The notes under the pieces are model-generated. The model did not search any database, was not told where the DNA came from, and saw only the letters and a list, made by a program, of their open reading frames with translations. DNA of 26,970 nucleotides, taken from contig JBDSRX010000041.1 in NCBI GenBank assembly GCA_039929105.1, forward strand, positions 1-26,970, given 5' to 3'. Below, piece by piece: positions 1 through 6,710 of the stretch. Made by a program: the position numbers and the translations under genes. This DNA is from JBDSRX01 sp039929105. Its GTDB lineage: Bacteria; Patescibacteriota; Dojkabacteria; J137. Numbering within the stretch: position 1 is the first letter of the stretch; each line of letters starts with the position of its first letter.

Positions 1-45
1 GGGAACCGAACAAAGTGAGGTTGGGGGTGATATGAAAAACAGAAT

Positions 46-62
46 AGCCTGTAGCACAGGCT
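46..62 (+). other. Small hairpin upstream of prfA
   Basis: The first 101 bases hold no complete gene. Two reading frames run in from the left edge and stop at 35 and 76, so the 3' end of an upstream gene may be present but cannot be identified. AGCCTGT (46-52) pairs with ACAGGCT (56-62) around a 3-base loop. No T-run follows, so it is not a convincing terminator; it may be part of the prfA leader. Confidence 0.3.
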
Positions 63-101
63 GGCAAAAGTGCTAAAATATTTCGTAAATCCGGCCTAAA
101 T

Positions 102-1166
102 ATGAATGAAGATATAGAAAAAATAAAAGAGAAAATTAATCTAGAAAGCCTACAAGAGAGTTTTGATAAACACTCTGCTGAGCTTGGTGCAATTACAGAT
201 TTTAATAGCGAGTCTTATGTAATGAAGATTAAAGAATTTAACGAGGCACAAGAACTCTTAGAGGTATTCAAATTATTGACTAAGTTTGAAGATGAATTGA
301 AATCTAATGAGGAAATGATAAACGACCCTGAAATGGGAGATATCGCTAAGGAAGAAAAAACTAGAATTTTAGAGGATTTGGAAAAAGCTATAAGTGACAT
401 TAAAAGATTAACTCAGAAGCCTTTATCTCACGATGAGAGGAAAGCAATTATTGAAATTAGACCAGGAGTTGGAGGTGCAGAAGCAGGTTTGTTTGCTGAA
501 GATCTTTTCAAAATGTATACAAAGTACTGCTCTATTAAAGGTTTAAAGGTAGATATTTTCGCAATTGATTACAACTCAGATGGTGGAATTAAAGAAGCTA
601 ACTTTTTAGTAGATGAACCTGGAAGCTTTGGGTTATTAAGATTTGAAAGTGGAATTCATAGAGTTCAAAGAGTTCCAAAGACAGAAGCTTTAGGAAGAAT
701 CCATACTTCTACAGCATCTGTAGCTGTTTTACCAAAATTCGAAGCTAAAGATATTAAGATAAATCCAAGCGATATTAGAATTGATGTTTATAGATCTAGC
801 GGACCAGGAGGTCAATCTGTTAACACTACAGACTCTGCAGTTAGAATCACCCATTTACCTACAAAAATTATTGTGACCTGTCAAAACGGAAGATCTCAAA
901 TTGAAAACAAAGCTACAGCAATGTCTATATTAGCTTCTAAACTTCAAGACATTGAAGACAGACAATACGAAGAGGCTGAGAATAAGATTAGAGGTGAAGC
1001 TATTGGAGACGCTGACAGATCTTCTAAAATAAGAACTTATAACTTCCCTCAAGGAAGGATTACAGACCATAGAATAGGAAAATCTTGGTTTAATATCGAA
1101 CCTATAATGAATGGCGAGATTGAAGATATTATAAATTCTACAAATACTGAACTCAGAGGGAACTGA
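102..1166 (+). CDS. prfA: Peptide chain release factor 1 (RF1)
   Basis: RF1 reads UAA and UAG in the ribosomal A site and triggers release of the finished protein. The 354-residue length is normal for the family. The catalytic GGQ lies at residues 236-238 inside RSSGPGGQSVN, and the domain around HRVQRVPKTEALGRIHTS (from about residue 186) carries the codon-recognition tripeptide. That tripeptide is P192-K193-T194; RF1 proteins usually have PAT or PVT, so the P-x-T frame is kept with an unusual middle residue. RF2 would have SPF, which is absent. The C-terminal TDHRIG motif (321-326) is typical. The gene ends in TGA, a codon RF1 does not read, so termination here needs RF2. No Shine-Dalgarno precedes the ATG. 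The usual partner prmC is not next door; the gene faces the convergent protease gene. Confidence 0.97.
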   Translation: MNEDIEKIKEKINLESLQESFDKHSAELGAITDFNSESYVMKIKEFNEAQELLEVFKLLTKFEDELKSNEEMINDPEMGDIAKEEKTRILEDLEKAISDIKRLTQKPLSHDERKAIIEIRPGVGGAEAGLFAEDLFKMYTKYCSIKGLKVDIFAIDYNSDGGIKEANFLVDEPGSFGLLRFESGIHRVQRVPKTEALGRIHTSTASVAVLPKFEAKDIKINPSDIRIDVYRSSGPGGQSVNTTDSAVRITHLPTKIIVTCQNGRSQIENKATAMSILASKLQDIEDRQYEEAENKIRGEAIGDADRSSKIRTYNFPQGRITDHRIGKSWFNIEPIMNGEIEDIINSTNTELRGN

Positions 1167-1187
1167 AAAATCCGAAGTACTAAATTC

Positions 1188-1230
1188 GAAATCCAAAGCA
1201 TCTTTTTAAGTAGCTTTGGATTTCTTTATT
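1188..1230 (+). terminator. prfA terminator, built from dispersed repeat copy A
   Basis: A 12-bp perfect stem (1188-1199 with 1213-1224, core AATCCAAAGC/GCTTTGGATT) with a 13-base loop follows the prfA stop by about 20 bases. The downstream tail CTTTATT is only moderately T-rich. It lies between convergent genes. The right arm and its tail are the sequence CTTTGGATTTCTTTATTCGA (1214-1233), which recurs at four other places in the window, so the terminator appears to be made from a copy of a dispersed repeat. Confidence 0.6.
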
Positions 1231-1242
1231 CGAGATTAGTGC

Positions 1243-2487
1243 TTATTTAAGTAAATCTAAAGCTTTTATAAGTTGATCGTCCTTCCCTGCTTTAAAGTTA
1301 TCAGCGTTAAAATCTACCGCAAAATCGGGCGTAATTGGCTTATCTGCCGTTACTTGCCTTCCAGTTGGAGATAACCACTTCTGGAATACTAAGATTAAAA
1401 TAGAGCCATCTGAGAAGTTATCTAGAATTTGTTGCTCTACTCCTTTTCCTACTGTTGGCTTTCCAACCACTTTTCCTCTTTCGTTATCTTGAACTGCTGC
1501 TGTAAAGATTTCAGATGCTGATGCTGAGCCTTCGTTTACTAATACAACAACAGGAATATCTTCAAATTTTCCAGTTCTTTGGTCTTTGTAAACAACAGTA
1601 TCATGACCTTTTTGAGATTCTTGCATTAATGTTTTTCCTACTTTAAAGAAGTCGTCCATTGCATACCTTACTGATGCAACATATCCTCCTGGATTATTTC
1701 TTAAATCAACAATTATAGATTTAGGTTTATCTGTAGAATTTATAATTTTACCAGTTACATCATCCCAAGCCTTATTAAAGTCTTCTGGAGTTTTATCTAT
1801 CCATTGAGTAACTATAATTCTATAAACTCCATTACCTTCATATTTATAGCTAATATTAGAAACCTCAATTTTTTGTCTTGTTATTGTAAAGTCTTTTGTT
1901 TCGCTTGAAGAAGTTCTGAAAACTTTTAATTTAACTTCTGTACCTGCTTGTCCTCTAATCTTAGTAGCAACAACATTTGGTAATAGACCATCAACTTTCT
2001 CCCCATTAACTTCTAAAAAGATATCCCCACTTAAGATCCCTGCTTTTTCTGCTGGATATCCCGAGAGAACCGTTTCTGCTTCTGTATTATTGTCGCTGAA
2101 CTTTAAAGTAACTCCAATACCTTCAAATGCAGGGTCTTTAGCTGCAGTATATGCTTTCGCCTCCTCGGGTGATAGAAAGCTTGTATATTTATCGTTTAAA
2201 GATGAAACTATTCCTTTTGCTACTCCAGTTGTTAAATCTGAATCTGATGGTAAATCACTAATATATTTGTCTTTAATTGTTTTAATTAAGTTATTTATAT
2301 ATGATTGATCGTAAACTCCAGTAGTCGTTGTGACAGTCTCTGTTGTGGCAGCAGCTCTTGATGATGTTAAAGCTACTGTAATTAATGCTCCAATTCCTAT
2401 TCCTAAAACTAAAGTGATAGTAATTAATGTAGGCAGTACGTGAATTTTAGAATTATTTTTGTTGTATTCTTCTATTTTTTCATTCAT
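1243..2487 (-). CDS. C-terminal processing peptidase, S41 family (CtpA/Prc-like), membrane-anchored
   Basis: This is an extracytoplasmic serine protease that trims or degrades envelope proteins from their C-termini. In the numbering of the longest frame (starting with TTG at 2505), one membrane helix lies at about 25-47, a PDZ domain at about 127-197, and the S41 catalytic core at about 230-370. The catalytic Ser-Lys dyad is readable: S329 in EGSASASEI and K354 in TVGKG. The spacing of 25 residues is the same as in E. coli Prc. I prefer the ATG at 2487 (Met7 of the longest frame), giving 414 residues, because the longer start is TTG and a -10-like TATACT (2495-2500) would overlap it. The substrate is unknown. 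It stands alone, between the prfA terminator and the rpsF operon terminator. Confidence 0.92.
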   Translation of the reverse strand: MNEKIEEYNKNNSKIHVLPTLITITLVLGIGIGALITVALTSSRAAATTETVTTTTGVYDQSYINNLIKTIKDKYISDLPSDSDLTTGVAKGIVSSLNDKYTSFLSPEEAKAYTAAKDPAFEGIGVTLKFSDNNTEAETVLSGYPAEKAGILSGDIFLEVNGEKVDGLLPNVVATKIRGQAGTEVKLKVFRTSSSETKDFTITRQKIEVSNISYKYEGNGVYRIIVTQWIDKTPEDFNKAWDDVTGKIINSTDKPKSIIVDLRNNPGGYVASVRYAMDDFFKVGKTLMQESQKGHDTVVYKDQRTGKFEDIPVVVLVNEGSASASEIFTAAVQDNERGKVVGKPTVGKGVEQQILDNFSDGSILILVFQKWLSPTGRQVTADKPITPDFAVDFNADNFKAGKDDQLIKALDLLK

Positions 2488-2494
2488 GGAATTT

Positions 2495-2500
2495 AGTATA
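2495..2500 (-). promoter_or_regulatory. Putative -10 box (TATACT) for the S41 protease gene
   Basis: TATACT on the minus strand ends 7 bases before the preferred ATG at 2487. If this is the -10 element, transcription would begin at or almost at the start codon, giving a leaderless mRNA. The matching -35 region is weak. Confidence 0.35.
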
Positions 2501-2589
2501 AGCAATTAAATTGACTAAGTTTAAAGATAACGCAAATACTCTCAAATTTCAATTAGCAAAGTTCAAATGACCAATGAAAATGTATAAAG

Positions 2590-2613
2590 AAAGCCTCAAT
2601 TTCTTGAGGCTTT
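2590..2613 (-). terminator. Terminator of the rpsF-ssb-rpsR operon
   Basis: A 10-bp perfect stem, AAAGCCTCAA (2590-2599) with TTGAGGCTTT (2604-2613), has a 4-base loop. Read on the minus strand it is followed by TTTCTTTATA. It lies 53 bases past the rpsR stop. Confidence 0.75.
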
Positions 2614-2665
2614 GGATTTCTTTATTACGAAGTAACAAGCTCTGCTTATTCGAATTTCGAGATTT
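2609..2665. repeat. Dispersed repeat copy B
   Basis: The core reads CTTTGGATTTCTTTATTACGA (split here as CTTTGGATTT, CTTTATTACGA), one insertion away from copy A, followed by TTCGAATTTCGAGATTTA. It sits between the rpsR stop and the operon terminator and overlaps the right arm of that hairpin. Confidence 0.6.
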
Positions 2666-2666
2666 A

Positions 2667-2909
2667 CTAAACGTATTGAACGTATGGAATTAATGCAATA
2701 TATCTAGCTCTTTTTATAGATAAAGCTAATTTTCTTTGGCATTTTGCAGAAACTCCAGTTTTCTCTGTTGGAAGAATTCTTCCTCTAGTTGTAATGAATT
2801 TCTTTAGAGTCTGAACATCTTTGTAGTCAATCTTTGTAGGATCTCCATTGAAAGGATCAGCAGGTTTAACCTGTATCATTACTCTCTTTTTTGTTTTTTT
2901 CTTTTGCAT
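2667..2909 (-). CDS. rpsR: 30S ribosomal protein S18
   Basis: A small-subunit platform protein that forms a heterodimer with S6. At 80 residues it is of normal size. The family core is plain: KIDYKDVQTLKKFI, then GRILPTEKTGVSAKCQRKL and IKRARYIALIPY. It is the last gene of rpsF-ssb-rpsR, 20 bases after ssb. In most bacteria rplI (L9) follows; here a terminator and a protease gene follow, so L9 is missing from its usual place. The leader is A-rich with no clear Shine-Dalgarno. Confidence 0.97.
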   Translation of the reverse strand: MQKKKTKKRVMIQVKPADPFNGDPTKIDYKDVQTLKKFITTRGRILPTEKTGVSAKCQRKLALSIKRARYIALIPYVQYV

Positions 2910-2929
2910 CTTTAAATTCTTTTAATTAA

Positions 2930-3430
2930 TTAGAATAAGTCTTCGCTTTTAAATTCGTCTTTATCAGCTTCTTCTACAGGTGCTGCAGTAGCAACTTCTG
3001 GTGTATTTGCTTCAACATGAAGTTCTGGTTCTGCGTGATCTGCATGATCCATACCTTCTTTTGCTGCGTCTACTCCAACTCCTTTCTTTCCCTTACTATC
3101 TAGTAAGTACATGTCGTTTAATTTGATTTCAGTTCTGTAAAATTTCTTTCCATCATCTCCATCAAATACTCTATTTCTTAATTCACCTTCTGCATAAACT
3201 AACATCCCAACATCTAGAACCATTGCACAAATTTCTGCTAATTTATTAAATGCTATTAAGTTATGGTATTCTGCTTTCTCTTTAATTTGTCCATCTTTAT
3301 CTTTCCAGCTTGTGTTTGTTGCAATTCCAAAAGAACAAATTTGAACTCCTCCTGATGTTTCTTTTAATACTGGGCTTCTTGTTAAGTTTCCAATTAACAT
3401 TACTTTGTTAAGTGATCTTGACTTTGACAT
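2930..3430 (-). CDS. ssb: Single-stranded DNA-binding protein
   Basis: It coats single-stranded DNA in replication, repair and transformation. The OB fold spans about residues 6-112 (LNKVMLIGNLTRSPVLKET, ICSFGIATNTSW, YHNLIAFNKLAEI, VYAEGELRNR). A flexible acidic and Ala-rich linker leads to the tail KSEDLF, an acidic tip ending in Phe like the DDIPF tail that binds partner proteins. At 166 residues it is typical. It is embedded between rpsF and rpsR, a common arrangement. The competence genes and dprA in the same window are likely functional partners. Confidence 0.96.
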   Translation of the reverse strand: MSKSRSLNKVMLIGNLTRSPVLKETSGGVQICSFGIATNTSWKDKDGQIKEKAEYHNLIAFNKLAEICAMVLDVGMLVYAEGELRNRVFDGDDGKKFYRTEIKLNDMYLLDSKGKKGVGVDAAKEGMDHADHAEPELHVEANTPEVATAAPVEEADKDEFKSEDLF

Positions 3431-3456
3431 ATGTAATCAATTAAATATATATAATT

Positions 3457-3744
3457 TTAAAGTGAGTCTTCTGAAACTCTTAAAAATCTTAATACATCTG
3501 TATTTAGATTTAATGCTCTATCAAAAGCTGATACTTGCTTTGGGCTCATGTTTAACTTTGCGAAGATATAGAAACCTTCTTTGTTATTTTTAATTGGATA
3601 AGCTAAAAGTCTCTTCCCTAAGAAGTTATATTTGCTTAGTTTTCCCTCTAGGTCTGCTACTGCTTTTTCTATTTTCACTACTACCTTCTCTTTAATTTCT
3701 TCGTTGCTCAAAGGCTTTACAACAATTGCTAATTCGTACTTCAT
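3457..3744 (-). CDS. rpsF: 30S ribosomal protein S6
   Basis: S6 binds S18 in the 30S platform. The 95-residue protein has the family pattern: MKYELAIVVKPLSNEE at the start, LGKRLLAYPIKNNKEGFY in the middle (about 42-60), and VLRFLRVSED near the end. It is the first gene of the operon, with a good promoter about 40 bases upstream and no Shine-Dalgarno in the leader. Confidence 0.96.
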   Translation of the reverse strand: MKYELAIVVKPLSNEEIKEKVVVKIEKAVADLEGKLSKYNFLGKRLLAYPIKNNKEGFYIFAKLNMSPKQVSAFDRALNLNTDVLRFLRVSEDSL

Positions 3745-3782
3745 AATAATTGTAACTTTAATAAAATATTCAAATACGGTGA

Positions 3783-3812
3783 ATTATACTATAAACACTA
3801 CAAATATTACAA
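3783..3812 (-). promoter_or_regulatory. Promoter of the rpsF-ssb-rpsR operon
   Basis: On the minus strand, TTGTAA (3807-3812) and a perfect TATAAT (3783-3788) are separated by 18 bases. Predicted transcription start is near 3776, leaving a leader of about 30 bases before rpsF. Confidence 0.65.
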
Positions 3813-3834
3813 ATATCAAAATGATTCACAAAAT

Positions 3835-3900
3835 ACGAATAAAGAAATCCAAAGCTTCTTATTGCAACATTTCGAGCTTCTTCATTCGTGCTTCGGATTT
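3835..3900. repeat. Dispersed repeat copy C
   Basis: CGAATAAAGAAATCCAAAG (3836-3854) is the exact reverse complement of 19 bases of copy A. A second, degenerate part (TTCATTCGTGCTTCGGATTT, 3881-3900) gives the block an inverted-repeat look. It fills the space between the rpsF promoter and the end of recR and overlaps the last bases of recR. Confidence 0.6.
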
Positions 3901-4498
3901 AGAATCTCACTCTACTCTTTAAAGATTCTCCCAAGGTCTGTGACGAAATGAATTCAATATCAGATCCGGATGATATTCCCTTCGCCAATTGGCTAAATTC
4001 AACACTTGGATTAATCTTGGAAATCTCACTTTTAATATACATGCTTGTAGAATCTCCTTCAATAGTTGGATTTAAAGAAAAAATAATTTCTTTTACACTT
4101 TCATCTGCTCTTCTAATTAAAGACGAAATGTTTAAATCGCTTACTCCTATACCATTTACAGGTGAGATTAAACCTCCTAATACATGATAAACTCCTTCAA
4201 AGCTACCTGAAGATTCGAAGTTATATAAATCTAAAGAGTCTTCTACTACCATGATAATTGACTTATTTCGGGCATCATTTGAGCAAATTTCACAGACATC
4301 CTCATCTGTAATATTGCCACAAATTCTACATTGTTTAATAGAAGAAAGAGAATCTTCAATGGCATTAGAAAGCTTTTTAGCTAAAGGTTTTGCATTTACG
4401 GTTAAGTACAAAGCAAGTCTATTAGATAACTTTGGACCGACACCCGGAAGGCTGGCAAAGCTATCTGATAGATTTAATATTTGCTTTGGTAGTCCCAT
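3899..4498 (-). CDS. recR: Recombination mediator RecR
   Basis: RecR helps load RecA on gapped DNA with RecF and RecO. At 199 residues it is standard. A helix-hairpin-helix lies at the N-terminus (LPGVGPKLSNRLA, about 17-29). A four-cysteine zinc finger follows (C57, C60, C69, C72). The TOPRIM domain runs from about 80 to 175 (IIMVVEDSLDLYNFE). One difference from many RecR proteins is VYHVLGGLISPVNGIG, which matches the family HVLGG.ISP motif well. It is 2 bases downstream of ybaB, in the classic dnaX-ybaB-recR order. Confidence 0.96.
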   Translation of the reverse strand: MGLPKQILNLSDSFASLPGVGPKLSNRLALYLTVNAKPLAKKLSNAIEDSLSSIKQCRICGNITDEDVCEICSNDARNKSIIMVVEDSLDLYNFESSGSFEGVYHVLGGLISPVNGIGVSDLNISSLIRRADESVKEIIFSLNPTIEGDSTSMYIKSEISKINPSVEFSQLAKGISSGSDIEFISSQTLGESLKSRVRF

Positions 4499-4500
4499 AC

Positions 4501-4818
4501 TTATTCGGAAAACATATCCTTTAATTGGTCCATGCTTGTGTTTTGTCTCAATTCGGACTCTAGTTGCTTTCTTGCATCTTCGTTTGCTTTCATTACATTT
4601 TTCTCGATTAGTCTAGCAACTTTCTCAACTAGCTTATCATCATCTGTAGATAGCTCTGCTTTAAGTTCTGGTCTGCTAACTTCTGCTTTTTTTGTAGCAT
4701 AAAGACCATCTATAATAATTGCCAAAGAACCTCCTTTACCTACTGCCTTAATTGAAGACATAGAATTTCTTGCCTTCATTGCTTTTTGCATCATTTTTGC
4801 TGTATCGAAAAGACCCAT
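4501..4818 (-). CDS. ybaB: YbaB/EbfC-family nucleoid-associated protein
   Basis: A small DNA-binding protein that usually sits between dnaX and recR. At 105 residues it has the expected size, with a charged N-terminal helix (MGLFDTAKMMQKAMKARNSM) and a C-terminal helix ending QLKDMFSE. Its sequence is diverged, and the call rests on size, pattern and the dnaX-ybaB-recR context. The 57-base gap to dnaX holds a small interrupted hairpin (GAC/GTC and GCC/GGC, about 4852-4872). Confidence 0.85.
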   Translation of the reverse strand: MGLFDTAKMMQKAMKARNSMSSIKAVGKGGSLAIIIDGLYATKKAEVSRPELKAELSTDDDKLVEKVARLIEKNVMKANEDARKQLESELRQNTSMDQLKDMFSE

Positions 4819-4875
4819 ATTTGTTATTTAATAATTAATTATTTTTATTTGACGAAGCCTTTTGGCGTAGTCTGA

Positions 4876-6384
4876 TTAAAGTAAATTTGCGATTAAATCT
4901 GTATTATCAACTTCCTCTGCTGCTTCAGCTTGTTTAATTTCTGCCATAACTTCATGAACTGTCTTAGTTGGTTGGTCGGATACTTGTCCATAGATAAATT
5001 CTACGTTTTCCAAACTACCATCCACTTCCTTAGTTATAGTTAGTATAAAATTAACATGCTCAGGCTTGTTTAGTAAAGCGATATTGAATTTAGAGTTTGT
5101 AGTAATTCTAACCGATGTTCCTTCAATTACTATATTAGAACTATTTATAATAGCTTTAAATCTCTGAGAAATACTTCCAGATCTACCAACCAGATGGCTC
5201 TTAACATCAGCAATAGTTGCTTTTTGCTGGTTACTTGTTGCTGGTTGAGTTACATACTCCACTTGCTTGTCCGTTACTAGTTGCTGGTTGCTAGTTACTG
5301 GTTTTGAATGAACCTCATTCCTTTGGATTTCTTTATTCGAATTTTGAGATTCATTTGTAAAGCTTCCACAAATTCTAATGATGGCAATCTCAAACACAGT
5401 CCTCTTATTAGGGAATTCTTTCATCTCTCTCTTAGAAACAATTAAAAAACCTGTTAACTGCATTAATCTTTGTAATAAACTTTTGTTATCTGCATTCTTT
5501 AGAAGCTCCTCTCTTAACTTATCTAAAAGTTGGTCTATTAAAAAGTTTAAATCTCCTCCATTAGCAGAAATTGAATCAACAAGCGCCATTGAAACAGCTA
5601 AATCTTTTTCCATTAACGCATCTTTTAGTTTTGTAATATCTTCATCGGATATTAATCCAAGAATTTTATAAACACTTTCCATAGTTACAGCATTATTTCT
5701 ACTCATTACTAAAACTTTTCCTAGTAAAGATTCTGCATCTCTGTAACTTCCTCCAGATTTCTTGTAAATAACTTCTAAAACGTCATCTCCAATCCCAACT
5801 CCCTCTTGTTGGCAAATTAACCTTAACTTTGAAGTAACTTCATCAGAGGATCCTAATGCAAAATCATATCTCTGCACTCTAGAAAGTATAGTAATTGGAA
5901 GCTTATGAGGCTCTGTTGTAGCAAACATAAAAACTATGTGTGCTGGTGGCTCTTCTAATGTCTTTAAAAGCGCGTTGAAAGCCTCTTTAGTAAGCATATG
6001 TGCCTCGTCTATTATATAAACCTTCTTCTTTAACATTGAAGGCACAAAATCGACTGTAGCCTTTAAATCTCTAATTTCATCTACACCTCTATTTGAAGCT
6101 GCATCCATTTCTACAATATCTGTAGTTTGCATAGAAGCAATTGCTAAACAATTAACACATTCGTTGCAAGTATCATTATTCTTTTCGAAGTTTAAACAGT
6201 TAATTGCTTTTGCATAAATTCTGGCAATAGATGTCTTTCCCGTTCCTCTTGCTCCAGTAAAAAGATATGAGTGAGAAATTCTGTCTTGAAGAACCGATTC
6301 TTTTAATGTCTCAACAATCTCTTTCTGACCAATTATCTCGGAGAAAGAACGTGATCTGTATTTTCTGTAAAGGACTTCTGCCAT
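4876..6384 (-). CDS. dnaX: DNA polymerase III subunit gamma/tau
   Basis: The AAA+ clamp-loader ATPase. Domain I has Walker A GARGTGKT (44-51), a zinc module (C63, C73, C76, C79), Walker B VYIIDEAH (122-129), sensor ATTEPHK (155-161) and an SRV version of the SRC arginine-finger motif (168-170). Domains II and III run to about 340. A hydrophilic linker of about 50 residues (344-393) then leads to a short folded C-terminal domain (394-502). At 502 residues it is a short tau. The linker is odd: its DNA is made of two dispersed repeat types found elsewhere in intergenic DNA (see 5224-5353), and it contains the near-duplicate peptides PVTSNQQ and PATSNQQ. A T-TTT-TTA heptamer at 5443-5449 is in the correct frame for a -1 slip at codons 313-314. 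It is first in the operon with ybaB and recR. Confidence 0.96.
   Translation of the reverse strand: MAEVLYRKYRSRSFSEIIGQKEIVETLKESVLQDRISHSYLFTGARGTGKTSIARIYAKAINCLNFEKNNDTCNECVNCLAIASMQTTDIVEMDAASNRGVDEIRDLKATVDFVPSMLKKKVYIIDEAHMLTKEAFNALLKTLEEPPAHIVFMFATTEPHKLPITILSRVQRYDFALGSSDEVTSKLRLICQQEGVGIGDDVLEVIYKKSGGSYRDAESLLGKVLVMSRNNAVTMESVYKILGLISDEDITKLKDALMEKDLAVSMALVDSISANGGDLNFLIDQLLDKLREELLKNADNKSLLQRLMQLTGFLIVSKREMKEFPNKRTVFEIAIIRICGSFTNESQNSNKEIQRNEVHSKPVTSNQQLVTDKQVEYVTQPATSNQQKATIADVKSHLVGRSGSISQRFKAIINSSNIVIEGTSVRITTNSKFNIALLNKPEHVNFILTITKEVDGSLENVEFIYGQVSDQPTKTVHEVMAEIKQAEAAEEVDNTDLIANLL
5224..5301 (-). repeat. Heptamer repeats (CYARNAA) inside dnaX
   Basis: On the plus strand, contiguous 7-base units are TTGCTGG, TTACTTG, TTGCTGG (5224-5244) and TTACTAG, TTGCTGG, TTGCTAG, TTACTGG (5274-5301). 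On the coding strand they read as CYARNAA. The unit CTAGCAA also occurs in the L10 leader at 26358-26364. They encode about residues 361-387 of DnaX. Confidence 0.75.
5321..5353 (-). repeat. Dispersed repeat copy D, within dnaX
   Basis: CTTTGGATTTCTTTATTCGA (5321-5340) is identical over 20 bases to copy A at 1214-1233. The following TTTTGAGATTCA is shared with copy E. Translated in the dnaX frame it encodes about residues 345-355 of the linker. Confidence 0.75.
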
Positions 6385-6419
6385 TGGGTAGTTTTGAGTT
6401 CAAATTTGATAGTAATCTG

Positions 6420-6447
6420 ATTATAAATGATTAAGGGGAAAATACAA
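6420..6447 (-). promoter_or_regulatory. Putative dnaX promoter
   Basis: A perfect TATAAT (6420-6425) lies 16 bases from TTGTAT (6442-6447) on the minus strand. The leader would be about 30 bases. The -35 is weak. Confidence 0.45.
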
Positions 6448-6470
6448 AACAAGAATTTTAAGGGGGCCTC

Positions 6471-6577
6471 GATGCACGATGAGTCCCGTTAATCGGGACG
6501 AAGAGATACAGATAGGTTCTCTTTGAGCTGGATTTACAAGTGGACTCAGCATTTGATCCAGGCCGTGCTACGTCCTA
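6471..6577 (+). ncRNA. Candidate structured RNA element, copy 1 (CGATGAG/CGAAGAG hairpin)
   Basis: CGATGAG (6477-6483) and CGAAGAG (6499-6505) flank a hairpin whose arms are TCCCG and CGGGA with loop TTAAT. Pairing the flanks gives C-G, G.A, A.G, T-A, G.A, A.G, G-C: two tandem sheared-type G.A modules. The outer TGCA (6473-6476) pairs at three of four positions with TACA (6507-6510). About 60 bases on, ACGTCCTA (6570-6577) is shared with copy 2 at similar spacing. Strand is shown as the one on which the motif reads; it is antisense to dnaX and rpsU. It lies in the 480-base gap between rpsU and dnaX, which holds no ORF: this element, a TCATTGCGA palindrome and the rpsU terminator fill most of it. 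Function is unknown. Confidence 0.5.
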
Positions 6578-6588
6578 TTATGCAACTT

Positions 6589-6710
6589 GTCATTGCGACA
6601 CTGAGTGAAACGAAGTGGAAGCAATCTCATAAGGATTAAAGTTTTAGATTTAGTAAGACATAAAGTAATTTCGTTTGAGATTGCTTCGTCATTTCATTCC
6701 TCGCAATGAC
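6589..6710. repeat. TCATTGCGA-type palindromic repeat R1
   Basis: Outer arms GTCATTGCGA (6589-6598) and TCGCAATGAC (6701-6710) are perfectly complementary. Inner arms AAGCAATCTCA (6619-6629) and TGAGATTGCTT (6676-6686) are also perfect. A nested hairpin CACT-GAG-TGAAA-CGA-AGTG lies at 6599-6617. Repeats of this kind occur in many bacteria. Two further copies lie at 11227 and 11722. Confidence 0.8.

Noticed and set aside
46..62. Terminator or riboswitch before prfA
   Set aside because: There is a single 7-bp hairpin without a T-run, and the window edge hides the rest of the upstream region.
1164..1166. Alternative genetic code (UGA as glycine)
   Set aside because: prfA and comEA end sensibly at TGA, tRNA-Trp has a CCA anticodon, and no gene needs TGA read-through.
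5224..5301. CRISPR array or microsatellite artefact in dnaX
   Set aside because: Units are 7 bases with no spacers, imperfect and in frame with the protein; the same units occur in the L10 leader, so they are dispersed heptamer repeats.
6475..6505. Hammerhead ribozyme (GATGAG-stem-CGAA looks like the hammerhead core around stem II)
   Set aside because: The core needs CUGAUGA; both copies have ACGAUGA, losing the C3-G8 pair. No stem III plus cleavage site at the right place is conserved between the copies.
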